From Straminergon stramineum (Eukaryota > Streptophyta > Bryopsida > Hypnales > Calliergonaceae): a DNA stretch of 64,000 nt. Each line of letters begins with the position of its first letter. Position 1 is the stretch's first letter. Location: assembly GCA_963920665.1 (NCBI GenBank), contig OY987266.1, positions 24,230,248 through 24,294,247 on the forward strand. The letters run 5' to 3'. Below are positions 24,322-36,500 of the stretch, piece after piece. The notes under the pieces were generated by a model that had not been told where the DNA came from, made no database searches, and saw nothing but the letters and a program-made list of their open reading frames with translations. Both the position numbers and the translations under genes were made by a program.

Positions 24322-25652
24322 CACAAAACCATCTCAAACCATGGTAGCTTTGTACTAGTATATTATATCACAACGTAAATAAAATTTTCATATTATCATG
24401 TATTAGATTTGGGATGCTAAGGCTATAACAACAAAGAAGTGATGAAGTAACTTCATTCATTCATCTTAATGATGAAGTAACAATATTTATCCAATGGCCG
24501 TAAGGAGTTAGGGACCCTACAATATTGTTGACTTTAGATGTTGAAGGAACAAAGAATATGAAATGAAGCTCAAAATGTGATTCTTTTATACGAAAGACAT
24601 GTGGAATTTTGATTTAGGGTGGATTATGGTAATTTTCATTGCACTTACTATAACATCACCACTTATAACACATGGCTATCCATTAGGTTTGTATTTGACA
24701 TCATATGGTCTTTGGCGAGGCCCTTCTTATCAAGGCCAATATTGTTAGATGCATATATAATAGCTTGTATAAGGGCTAATGGCTTTGGGTTGATGACTTG
24801 AGTGTATGACATCTATTGGAGATTGCAAAATATTGGATGGAAATTGTTAGAGTGGACAAATAGAGAAGATGATTTTAGATTTTTAGGGGAAGGCAACTGG
24901 AAGAGAAAATGACTTTGAGAACTTTACCTCTAAATTAAATAAGATCAAATCTCATAACCATGCAATCAAACTTTAAAAAGCTTGCCACATCATTTGCTCC
25001 ATTTTGCTACCAAATATGCATGAAATTATTTGTTTATATTTCATAGAGATAAAGTCACATGTCTTCTATAGGCTTATAATTTGTTTTGTAATGAGTTGAA
25101 ATTATTAAGAATTTATAAAGAAAAAAAGGAAGAAAATTCATATCAAATACAAAGAATTATTAAGATATGTGAAAATCTCACTTTATGTGTATATTATAGC
25201 ATAGAATATCATAGTATATACTAAATTCTCATATCATTATATATTGAAAAATTCAATAGATCATAGATAAGGATAAGTTTAAATATGTCATATTTAAATA
25301 TTCTATTTTAGGATTTCTTCAAATTTTTGAAATAGTGTACAAAATAGACTTGATAAACTTGATTTAAAAATTTGAAATAAAATTCAAAAAGGTTTCTTTC
25401 ATAGATGAAATTCTAATAAAGAGTGCGGACCTTGAAATTTCCAAAATACATCACATAAACATCTTAAGAGTTTTGTAATCCATGGAATCAACATCTGTTT
25501 TATAGAAAAATTAGTAATACTTGAAGGAGGGATTTTCCACCCCCACCCATTGCAAATACACTCAAGAAATTCCCCCCCTCAAATTGAATGGAAATCAAAA
25601 TCTTTAATCATATTGGTTCATCTCAAATTTTCAAACTAGAAAGCTTTGGTCC
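24322..25652. other. AT-rich intergenic, nothing recognised
   Basis: No gene or bounded repeat was identified. The open frame at 24619-24801 has no domain. Confidence 0.35.
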
Positions 25653-26608
25653 TTAACCCCTAAAGGTATTTGACTATGTTTTCACCAAAAACGTTCCAAA
25701 ATTGTCATCTCTAGTACAAGTACCAAATTTTAGAAAAAAATACATTTTTGGACAAATATAACCGTAGGATCTTGTAGTAAGATGTTTTGGGAAGATGTGG
25801 AAAAAATTTCAGAAATTTCCACCGTTTGGATTGCAAGATATTAGCATTTGAAGTGACAAAAAGCCATTTTTTGGCCCTGCAAAAATCCAGGCAGATGCAC
25901 TCCACAAGGTCAGATCATTATGAAAAAATGTCCAAAATGGTTGTAACTCTTTGGATTCATTCTTCAAGTCATGTTCGCTACATGCTTGAAAAATTTTAGA
26001 TCATTTGGAATTGTACAACATATAGGAAAAAAATAGTAAGTTGAAAGAAGTAGAGAATGATTCAAAATACTAAATTGTTAATAATTTATTTATGAAATTG
26101 AAAAATTCCAATCCCAATGGTGAAATTGTTGTAATGAACAATCTACACCTCAGGTTTTTATTTTTTTTCCAAAAATATTAAAAATTGAGTTAAATAAAGG
26201 TCTTCAAAGTTTATTTTAGAGTAGAGATTCCATTACTACCCACAAACTACCCACAACTAAAACTCTTCATAACTTTCATCTCAAAAATCAAAATGGAATG
26301 ATTCAAAGCTTTCCATGTATATATGAATCAGGAAAATAAATTTCAAATTTTTCTTTTTTTTAAAAATGATTTTAAAAGAAGTTTTTTTTGTTGCCTAGGC
26401 TGCCCACCGAGCAATGAAAATAGCATATCATACAATAACTTTTTAACCATGTATTCAAAAGTTATGAAAATTGTTGGGTCTTAAAGCTACTCCTTGAGCA
26501 CATGTTGTTTGAAAATTTCAAAGAAAAATAAATAAAAATTCCATCCGTAGTGAGCTGCCCGAAATAGCTATGTTGCCAAAAAACACCGTTTGGTCCTTTA
26601 GGGGTTAA
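25653..26608 (+). mobile_element. TTAA-flanked element, subfamily A copy 3 (956 bp)
   Basis: Begins TTAACCCCTAAAGGTATTTG and ends TTGGTCCTTTAGGGGTTAA. Collinear along its whole length with 10356-11288, e.g. 'gatcttgtagtaa', 'ggaaaaaatttcagaaattt' and 'catttgaagtgacaaaaa'. The right TTAA is shared with the next inverted-repeat element. Non-coding. Confidence 0.85.
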
Positions 26609-26824
26609 GGTAAGAGCACCCAATGGCGTCTCTATACCCAATTGCGTCACATTCTACAGAGCATAATCATTTCAGGCTGTAAATGTAAGTAGTCAGTACA
26701 TAGCTTATTTTTTTGACCTAAAATGATAAGAGGCCTACAATCCAGCTACATTTATGTTCTAGGATGAATACCTAATATAGAATCTGTCACAATTGGATAC
26801 AAGGATGCCATTGGGTGCTCTTAC
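26609..26824. mobile_element. 216-bp inverted-repeat MITE between two TTAA elements
   Basis: Begins GGTAAGAGCACCCAATGGC and ends GCCATTGGGTGCTCTTACC, a perfect 19-bp inverted repeat. The symmetry continues more weakly inward ('acccaattg'/'caattggat') and runs outward into the TTAACCCCTAAAGG ends of both neighbours. The GAGCACCCAATG core resembles the GAGCAACTCCAAT ends of the elements at 30.8-32.0 kb. Non-coding. Confidence 0.8.
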
Positions 26825-28007
26825 CTTAACCCCTAAAGGACCAATGCTTTATTTTTGGCCAAATAACACTCAAAAATGTCATTTTAATTGCAAAGAGTAA
26901 AAAGAATTTCAAATTATATATTTTGGACATATAACCATATGATCTTACACCTAACTAGAATACAAATGTGTGGAATAAATTTCAGAAATTTTGACCACAT
27001 AGATTGCAAGATATTTGCATTTAAAGTGAAGAGAACAAATTTTTTCACATTGTGGGACTAGATTATTTGATTTTGAACCTTCTTAACTTCAACTTTTTGC
27101 ACTACAAAGATTTGAGGTTTAAACTCTATAGTGGAAAATTGGGTTAAAGCCATAATCATTATATTGAGACTTTTCGCAAATTTTGAGATAGAATGTTGGT
27201 TATTGGAAAATTCTTTTAAAAAAATGATAATTGAAAACAAAAATAAATAATGCTCCAATAGTGATCCTATAATGAAATTCTAAAAGTTGGTATTGTTATC
27301 TATGTTCTTAAAATACTAGTAAAGAGATAAAGCGGTTTATCTTCAAGTTGAGGACAAAAGTAAGACTGTGAAAAGTCTCAATATAATGGATGGTTGTTGA
27401 GAATCTAGGAAAAAAAATTCAAAAAAATTTAGTTTTCATTCTTTAAAAAAATGTTAAGTAGAAGTAGGTATGAGATAGAAGGAAAGTTTAAATTATTAAT
27501 GTCTCTAAGATGGAATTAAAACGCTCTAATCCCTAGTGGTGAGATTGTTCTAGCAAGAAAACTAAACCATGCGGAACTATCTTTTTTTGAAAAATCATAA
27601 AAATTGCATTTAGAAATGAATCCTACATGTTATTTTTTCAAGAAGATGCTTAGATTGCCCCCCAAACAAGATTGTCTATAACTTTCACATCACTTACTGA
27701 AATGAAATGAATCAAAACTTTCCATGTAGACAAAAATATACTATCATGAGAAAAAAATATTTAAAAGAAAAATTCAAGCTTTTAAAATTCTTTTTTGCTA
27801 GCTGGTCTCCCATGTTTTGAGCTTATTTGGGCATAAGTTTTGTTCCCACTCACCAACTGAAAAAAAATTGTATTCCCACTAAGTTGATCAATTTTTCTAT
27901 GTAAAAAGAATTCAAAAAATCGTGACAAAATTTGAGACCGTAGCCCATAGGTACCTATTCAAAATCCAATTTGTCCTTCAAAGGGACAATGGTTCTTTGA
28001 GAGTTAA
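26825..28007 (+). mobile_element. TTAA-flanked element, subfamily B (1183 bp)
   Basis: Begins TTAACCCCTAAAGGACCAAT and ends in a decayed copy (GACAATGGTTCTTTGAGAGTTAA). The subfamily is shared with 5031-5472 and with the partial copy starting about 63465. It has no transposase-like frame. Confidence 0.75.
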
Positions 28008-28044
28008 GGATTTTATATTCTTTGTTCTCTTGCAAGTAGATAGT

Positions 28045-28262
28045 GTAAAGGGGAAGTGCTAACATATGACTATAAAATCTATGAGCCCATGAGCCTAGGA
28101 ATTTATATTATAGACACCTTCTATGATTATAGGTGTTTATATTATAGTCTCTTTTCATGTTATAGCGTACCTATGTTCTAAGTACATACATTATATACAC
28201 CTTCAAATGGTTGTAGGTACATACTTACAAATAGGTTCAAGACTTGTAGGCTCACATCTTTG
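28045..28262. mobile_element. AT-palindromic MITE family M2, copy 1 (decayed)
   Basis: Contains 'atgagcctagg', 'ttatattatagacaccttctatgattatag', 'ggtacatact' and a terminal 'ggctcacatct'. It matches the three better-preserved copies at 43.4, 43.8 and 51.8 kb. The edges are approximate. Confidence 0.6.
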
Positions 28263-29148
28263 CACTCATGCAATGACATTGTTGTTGTGAAAATCCCAAA
28301 GATGTATTGCAAAACATGGTGTCAATATGGTATATGTATAAAGTATTTAGAAAAGGATGTTGCTGCCATGCTCTTGGAGCTATTTTGTTCAGAATGAAGA
28401 TTTTCCTTTCTGTTTGTGTACTATTTTCTTATTGTAAACATGTTCTTCTCAACTCTAGTTATTGTTATTAACAATTGCATTCAAGAAAAAGTCATTTTTG
28501 AGGTACTTTTAGACTACTATATGTGGCTTTAGAAGTAACAAAAATAGACAAAGTAGCTGGAATAATGATCCTAGATGTACGAGATATTCAAATAATTCTT
28601 TTTTGATTCCCTAAAGATATGTCATAGTGTGTAACATGTTATCATTGTAACAATTATGTGGTTATCAATTTGAAAAAAATGTGTTGTTTTCCTTACAAAT
28701 TTTATATTTGAACAACATGATCTTCAATTGTAAATCAACTTTTGAAGAACTTCTACATTTCTAAAGGAGTAGAAGCGCATTACAAGTGTATCAATATAGG
28801 GAAATCCAAAAGTACTTTATAATACTTAAAATACAATTTTACTAAAATAATCATTTTGTCTTTCTTTCTTTGCCACTCTAAATTGAATTAGGCTTAAGGA
28901 AATGCTTCTCCTCCTACTATGTATTTAATTTTGGATTTTATTGGGTAAAAGGTTATAGAAGTAAAAGTCATGTTGATTTACAATAACATCCTAAAGTGGG
29001 CCACAAATACAATTCTTAGCCCTATATTGAATATTTTCAATCTCATCATCACAATTGTACAAAGGTAAAATTAAACTTTAAACCCATCTCAAATGTCAAT
29101 AATAGTGTATATTCAAACTTTGTAAGATGTTAAATTTCATCAAGTATA
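28263..29148. other. AT-rich intergenic, nothing recognised
   Basis: No gene or bounded element was seen. Confidence 0.35.
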
Positions 29149-29714
29149 CTCCCTCCGTTCCAAAATGATCTTCTTGTTGGATAAATTGTTCCAAATTGAG
29201 GTTTATCATCACATTTTTTAAAACCATTTTGCATTCTTTGAAGAATTTTATGCACTCCAAGCATCCTAAAAATGTTCAATTTTGGAGCCCTTTTCATTTT
29301 TCAAAGTGCACTTTGGGAATATTGAAAAATAGAATTTGGGAGGCATTTTCAAAGAGCACTAGTAGGCACTTAATTGTTGAGTGTGAGGGCACCATTTTGT
29401 GGGCACTTAGCAAGAGCCCAAGACCATGTGTGAACCTTTGTTTTGCCTCCCATAGCTTCAATCGGGCAACATTAAAAGAGATGCACAAAAAGAGAACAAA
29501 CAATGTTGATTGACCCCTTCAATCTATTCCTTTGTCTTTTGATTAATGATTGCATAGATAGAAGGAAAACTACTACATAAAGTTGTTTTGTTGGTCCTAG
29601 ATAGCAATCCAAATCTGAATCTAACTAATTTGCAACATCACAAGGTGCAATAGGAATATCATTTGGGGACAAAAAATTAAGGCCAGTAGAAAGATTATTT
29701 TAGGATGGATGGAG
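29149..29714. mobile_element. Stowaway-like MITE, long copy (566 bp)
   Basis: The left end CTCCCTCCGTTCCAAAAT follows TA. The right end ATTATTTTAGGATGGATGGAG precedes TA. Same terminus as 6100-6317, with a longer interior. The open frame inside (29196-29513) has no domain and is not considered a gene. Confidence 0.7.
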
Positions 29715-30801
29715 TATTCCATAACAATCATCAATTGGAAGGAGGACTAAGTGAACAATACATTTTGTAATTAATGTCCAAAAGATGGAAATTCATTCAA
29801 ATAATCTTTTGTGTCCTTATACCATTTAATATACAAAATTTCACTTGAAACTACTTCAAATCATGGTATCTAAAGACTTATCTCGTTTTTCTTGAATTGT
29901 GACATACAACATTTTAACATTAAAGTACTGATTGAAACTATTGTTAAATAATATATAAATTCACAATTCCATCATCAAGTTGGCAAAACTTAGACATTGA
30001 GAGGCCAAAAATCATCTCCAAATTTGATAATTTCCCTTAAATTCACTTTGTAATGTACTTTTTGGGTACACGTAGTGTATAACTTGGATTAAAATAGGAT
30101 AGGAAGAGAAGCAATAGAGATGAAATGAAAATGTTCAAGATATTGTGGGAAACAATTAGTACTTTTCAAAGATTCACAAAGGCATCCATCAATAAGCATC
30201 CATTATTGGCTAAGCTAGTTTGAACATTATTTGTAACACAACAATTAAGATTACAAACCCATTCTATGCTTCTAAGAAGCCAAGACAAATAAATAACACA
30301 AAAGACACCACAAGAATTGAATGCCTTTTAGTTTCTTGAAAATAATTTAGAAAGTGACTTAGTGAAAATGAGCACTTGAATTTCCCTTGGTTGCATTGGA
30401 CAACAAAAGGGCTACCCATAAGTTGAGATTTTTCATAGCCCTCACTCAAAGTGGTTGTTTTCAAGATTGCACTTTGTAGCTTCCTTTTCAATTATCACAT
30501 TTTTTGTTACAAATGAGGGCTCTTGATTTAGAGGTTTCATGAGTTGGTTTATACAAGAAAATCATTGGGGCAATGTGGTACGTGTTCATTTGCGCCAATA
30601 GAAATCAAAATTGATTATGGCACTTGTTAAAAAATGTAGCACATGTTTTTTTTTTCTATTGGTACAGTTTTTAGAAGCTTCCAAGATAGAAAATTCCATT
30701 CCCATAGGTATAGACGCAAACACTTTCGAATATTTGGGCATTGCATTGAAAGAGTGCATTTATGAAGTTGGATTTTGGGTGAATCAACTTCAACAACCTA
30801 A
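29715..30801. other. AT-rich intergenic, nothing recognised
   Basis: Short open frames at 30264-30491 and 30611-30835 have no domain and no splice context. Confidence 0.35.
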
Positions 30802-31230
30802 GAGCATCCCTAATGGAGATGGGAAGAGTCACTGAAAAGTGTTAGGAAAGGGCTTGTTGCCAAATCAAAAGGTAGTCCGGCCCTCTTGCCAACATGCCGC
30901 ATGTTGCATTGCCCCTAATGTAGTAAGAGATTGAGGCCTAGCAAACACAATGCTACAATTTTATTTTTGTTTTTAATTTTCAATGGAACCTCTTGCACTT
31001 TTTCAATGTGCTATGGGTGAGGTATTTAGATTTGTGTGCCATAGTTAGAGAATCTAAGCTTTTAGAGTATTGTTCCGTGCTTAGTAAATTGCATCAAAAT
31101 GTCGAGTAGGGTCTCCCATGTGAAGTGCCCTTGAAAATACAGTTGGTTGTAGCGATTGCATTGGGGCGCTGTTATTTGCAACCATTTGCACCATTCTTGT
31201 GCTTGTAAATGGGTTGCATTGGAGTTGCTC
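30802..31230. mobile_element. TAA-flanked inverted-repeat element H1 (429 bp, PIF/Harbinger-like)
   Basis: The ends GAGCATCCCTAATGGAG and GCATTGGAGTTGCTC are imperfect inverted repeats, flanked by TAA at 30799-30801 and 31231-31233. A three-base TAA/TTA duplication is typical of PIF/Harbinger. Non-coding. Confidence 0.65.
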
Positions 31231-31233
31231 TAA

Positions 31234-32011
31234 GAGCAACTCCAATACACACATTGTTACAAGCACAATATACAAAATTTGAAGAGGAGGTAGGCGGACC
31301 TCATTCTGTGTCGGCAACTTTAAAAAAAAAATTGCCCCAATGCAAAGTTGGCAATTCTAACCGCAAATGAACCTTTATCACATTATAAAAAGAAGGAGAA
31401 AAAAAATTCTACATTCAATATAGATTTTCATGCAAAGTAGGAGAGCTCAAATTTATTAGCATGCAAAACAAGGTCAAAAAGGGATGACATTGATGACTTT
31501 GGCTATAAGGTAGAAGACTCGAAATCCGCACAGGCATTAAAACCGCACACCTCCTTAAATGTACACTGTGTGTACATGGGTTTTTTTTCATCTTTACAGG
31601 GATGTACCAACAGTGTACATGTGAGGAGGTGTGCGGTTTTAGAGCCCTTTGCCATTTCGACTTCAAAAATTCATAACTAATTCTACAAAGCTCCAAAAAA
31701 TATGAAACGACTTGGGTTAGATGTCAATTCCTCTTGTCTTTCAATAAAAATTTACTGAAATATTTCAATAAGTTTCACCTCCCCAAAATTCAGTTTCAGC
31801 TCTTAGATGAACGCTTTATGAGCCTTCAACCTTAGTGTGCCACCTCGAGGGCTCTTCATATTTCTTCAAAATGCCAAGCAGTGGATGGATTATGACCGGC
31901 CCGGGAATATCCGGCCAGTGATTAATGCCTGTGGCATTGGGGTGTGTTTTTTAAGTTCCCTCCGTCATCTAACTTTGGCGTACGTGTTTCCGTCCAGCAT
32001 TGGAGCTGCTC
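31234..32011. mobile_element. TAA-flanked inverted-repeat element H2 (778 bp, PIF/Harbinger-like)
   Basis: Starts GAGCAACTCCAATAC and ends GCATTGGAGCTGCTC, flanked by TAA at 31231-31233 (shared with H1) and at 32012-32014. It carries a 140-bp foldback (31520-31659). No transposase. Confidence 0.7.
31520..31659. repeat. 140-bp foldback hairpin inside H2
   Basis: AAAACCGCACACCTCC at 31539 and GGAGGTGTGCGGTTTT ending at 31640 are perfect 16-base inverted arms. Symmetry continues inward (ATGTACACTG/CAGTGTACAT, then GTACAT/ATGTAC) and outward (CGAAAT/ATTTCG). A separate small MITE or a hairpin-RNA precursor are both possible. Confidence 0.8.
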
Positions 32012-32014
32012 TAA

Positions 32015-33323
32015 CAATTTCGTATTCAGTTGATCCTTAAAGTCAAGAAGATTTCGTATTTTTCCCAGCAATGAGCAGCTGTCAATGTGTTGTATGTAAA
32101 CCAGTATACGCTGCCAATGACAAGTGGTTTTCTGACGGTTTTATGTTTTACAGCACAATTACGACACGAGTGCGTACGAATTCCGTGAATATTTCAAGCG
32201 TCATAAGACAACGTTTCGAGCGCAAGGCACGTACTAGTCCTCGTTGCAGGTGCTCATGAAATTTGCTTATGCCAGAGAGGATTCGGTGGAAGGATTAATT
32301 GTTCTGCCCACTGCTCATTCAATCCGCGCAGTTAAATCATGCGTACCTTAGCACCAGTTTGAAGTTGAAGTATTCAATGCAATATTCTGCAGTGTGTCGT
32401 GGTCTAGAGCGATCGAGCTGATCGACCCCAACGTAGGAATGTTGTCCATTGTACGCGAACACAAGGAGCCAAGGTGCATGTTCATTGTCACTGGAATGTA
32501 TCAATTGAATCATCGAACATCCTATCCAGGTGTGGAGACGGCTTCTCATTACACGTCTACCTTTGTACTGTGATTGGAAAATAGAGGTTGGAGAAGCTTC
32601 ACCCAAGAATTGCTCAATTTCAGTTCAATCGATTGCAGTACCTTTTGCATGTTGAACAAGCTAGCTCATAAATAAAAGGTGTTAAATTAAACTAAGAATG
32701 TGCACGATCACAATGCGACCTATGTACGTGGACAGTATGTCAAACAATATATATTATATAATATTGAATACACTTTATATGTAAATTATACTATGTATAA
32801 GTACGTATATAGTATGGAAACAGTATCAAAAGCGAAATTTTGCAGATCGACAATACACTGTTGTATATTGAACCACTTTAAAAATACTGTAGACGAAAAT
32901 TGATATTTCATTGTTCCTAAATTTAATGAAATATTAAATAACTACTCTGCCCAAAATAGATAAAATAGTGGGAACAAATGTTCCCAAAGAAGAGAACAAG
33001 CGTTGCATGTAAGCATGTTCCAAAACGTGGCTCCAACATGTTCCAAAAACACAAGCAACGTTTTCAGCAATGTTTTCTTGTGAAACTTTCAAATTATTTT
33101 TTGGTGTAATTAGCAACGTTTCTGCTGTTGCAAACTGGCCTCATATGTAGTAATGCTACTGTATTTGATTAAAAATGTTGTAGAGGACTGAAACTGATCT
33201 AAGAACAATTCTTTCTCCAGATGGACACTGGACAGAAAGAGGTAGACTATGTAAACTAACTAGGTGACTGTTTCTCAAGTGCTAGCAAAACCGTCTCCAT
33301 GATTATCGCATAGTCCGCTGTAC
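32015..33323. other. Intergenic, nothing recognised
   Basis: Composition is more balanced than in the 16-31 kb stretch, but I see no domain in any frame and no element boundary. Confidence 0.35.
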
Positions 33324-33521
33324 TACTGTAGAACCTCCCTCAGTCAATACTCTCTAATTCAATAAAGTTCTGTCAGACCGCATTGATTGTTGGTCCCGAC
33401 TTAATAATATGAACTACATTCAAAGATCATGCTCTTCTCTAATGCAATAACCTCTCTTATCTAATGTGTCACACCGATCCCAATCTTATTGCTTTTATTG
33501 CTTTAGAGAGGTTCTACTGTG
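33324..33521. mobile_element. Small inverted-repeat MITE (about 198 bp)
   Basis: ACTGTAGAACCTCCCT at the left and AGAGAGGTTCTACTGTGT at the right are inverted copies. The interior 'ggtcccgac' with repeated 'ctctctaat' units recalls a widespread plant MITE type whose ends read CAGTAGAACCTCT. The superfamily is not certain and no clear target duplication was seen. Confidence 0.6.
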
Positions 33522-36500
33522 TAACTTCATCTGTAAATGTATTCAGAAAACCAACACTACCGGTAACTAAGTTCAGTTGTCATCAAAGTTTAAGGGCTTT
33601 TCTTTGCTACAGCGGCAATTCCACCGATCTGTGAAGAACTGTGACCAACTCCGTGAACACGAGGCTCCCATAACATGATTGTCGAACATTCTCTCTTAGA
33701 CCTTACCACAATGCCACGTGGTTGCCTCTCCTCGACAATAATAAAGAGCAACACTTTCTTGGACGATGATAAGGGAACTCTACCATTCATATGCACTACT
33801 CAGAACCGAATGTTTCAGGTCTGTCTAGGGTATGAATAGCAACAGTTGGCGTCGTTACACAGCTGGGTCGATGGCATTTCTCAATAACTTCTCAGTCGAC
33901 AAAAATCGAAAAGTCATGACCAGTGGAGTCATCTACAAACCAAAAAAAGACATCAGAAGTTTAGCAGAGAGCGTACGAGAGTGCAAGTACTGTGACTCCA
34001 ACTACAGATTGAAGCTTGCACAATCACTCAAATCCACTCTTCACCTGCATTACATATGATACATTTTTCAAAACATATGATCCATGGTTGCAGTGTACAC
34101 CTCCATTGTGATCTCGACTATGCATGGATATTCATTGTCCGTCCTAGCCTTTGCATCTTTCTCTGCGAAAAAAATCGTTGGAAACCATGAAGAACCAATA
34201 CTCCTTGCAGCAACCTGCAGAAACGTTCAACTTAATGTCATTCTGAAAGCTCAGCAGGCTAATTTTCACCAACCAGGCTCAAGCATCGAGATAACTATTC
34301 AGTCAGTCAAAACATCACAGCCAGATTCATACCATTTTCACTGCTATTTCATATAAACAAAATGGTAATCTGTAAAAGTAATAAACATTCCGTTTCTTGC
34401 ATTACGACTTGCAGCTAAAAGTTCTGTCTTGAACCTTGAATTCGAATCCAATGTTGAAACTGATGAATATGATAGTCTATGAGCACCGAATCACAGCCAC
34501 AGGCAGCTTCTCACTTCAAGCCAGAGATTAAATATGTACACATCACTTTCATCAATAAGTATTGAAAACGAACCGAATCATTCTAATTCGATTAGCTCGT
34601 GCCCAGCAGCTGGCCATCTGATTTTCGCCAGTGCAGCTCAAAGGTGCTGTAATAATCTGCACAGCAGAAAGACAGAAAGAAACCTGGGACTGAAGTCAAG
34701 TATGTAATTGATTGTCCATTTGATCCTCAATTAACCACCAGTGGACACAAAGTGTACAACCTCAATTTACTACATTCTATTGTTAACGAATTTGAATGTA
34801 AGGTGAAGCAAAATAAATGGTGAGAGTCGCTAGACACAGATGTTCACGTGCCTGGACTATAATCAATGAGCCAGCCTAACACAAACTACCAATTAATTTC
34901 ATGGTTACCACTTCTCTTCCATGTGTAATTATAAATTTATTGCATTGTAATCAGAACCTCTTTGAATAATTGCCCTATTTTCGACTATATAAGATAAACA
35001 TGGCAATTTCGCTTCAATTGGCAAGTTTCGGACTACCAAAAATGATATGCAAACACGCTTTTTTTTATTGTAAAAAGGGCATGTATTGATTTCAGGGTAG
35101 TACGATGCTTCCATTTAAACTGAAAATTGCCAATTTCAATCGAAATGCCCTGACAATGATAGTGTATTGGTTCAGTCCAAGGACATAAATTGGTTCAAAA
35201 TGCACATAAAATTATCTAGAGAACAGAAGTGCAAATCCTTCAGATTTGGTTCAAAAATAAAATACTTAGTCAAAATTCACAATCTTCACACACAACCTAC
35301 TTCAACAACATGACTTTCGCATACAAGTAATTTTCTCTTAAATCGGGCCTTACAGCAAGACATTGGTTAGCAATCTCCAAACCCTTTATTAGGACCATTA
35401 TGATGGATTGGAAACTAACTCATTATATTCTAAATTAATCAATTGCAGGCTCCTTGATGGCTTAATTAGGGTCATTATTATTCAAAGCCGACTCATTACA
35501 CTCCAAACAAACAAACATCGGACCACGTCTTGCATTTCTCACGATTCTTTTCATTCAACCCTTCCGACCATCCGACCAGCTCATGTGACAAGCCACTTGC
35601 TATAACATCTAGAAGCACAGGTCCGCTACGTTCTTGCACAACCGCCGTTACGTACTAGCTCCCACTCATCTCTGAAATTAAGTTAATTACTCATTCAAAT
35701 AAGAGCAGCAGCCACTTCTGTATATGTATCAGTAGCGTTCACCTTCAAGCAGCTAGCTGCCGGGCCTCCTATGAACAAGTGAGCTAGCAATAACTAGTAA
35801 TATTAGAAATGAAGCAAGCTGCGGTCATTATTCGATAACTAAGCTGTTAGCTCTAGCAACCAGACCTCTGTTTCCAGCAAGTTTACTTTGAGTATGTGTG
35901 CAGATGCACACATGGTCGGTCCACCCTTCGACACTTGTGCAATTCCTGTCTCCTAATCGATCGATCGAGCTGCAGCGAATTGAAGTAAGCAAGCGTAGTG
36001 CAGGCCGACCCAGGCAGCGAGCAATTCAAGCGGCTTCCTTCCTGGGTCCTCCCAGGCTGCCGGCCAGGCCGCCCCCTGCCAGGTTTGGCCTATGGAAAGG
36101 TCCGGTCCCTGATGGAATGCTACCAGCGGGAAGGGAACTCTTTCTCTATACTAAGAACCTTAATAGGATGACAGGGAAGGTCTTCACCTAGGAAGCGCGG
36201 CAACATACGAACATACGCTAGCTGAAGCCATACATGTATGTATGGCTGCGTTGCCGCTTCTGACTAGGCCAAGCCAGTTGCGGTGCATACATACGTTACG
36301 AGCAGCACCTCGTTGGCAATGCGTCATCAGGAATATAGGATCCACCGCCTTCAATTCAAAGGGCCGGGGTGGGGTGGGTCGGGGCTCCTAACTTAACTTT
36401 AGTTTAATTTGGTGATAATGCATGTAAGCTACGTGCCCTCATTGACACACGTAACAGAGTTGTTGGAGCGAAGGTAGCGGAGTTGGTTAGCGGGTGTCAG

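Noticed and set aside
29196..29513. 105-codon open frame.
   Set aside because: Lies wholly inside a Stowaway-like element, has no domain and no codon signal.
35898..36191. 97-codon frame, Arg/Pro-rich in the GC-rich patch.
   Set aside because: Composition-driven, no recognised domain, no splice or conserved context.
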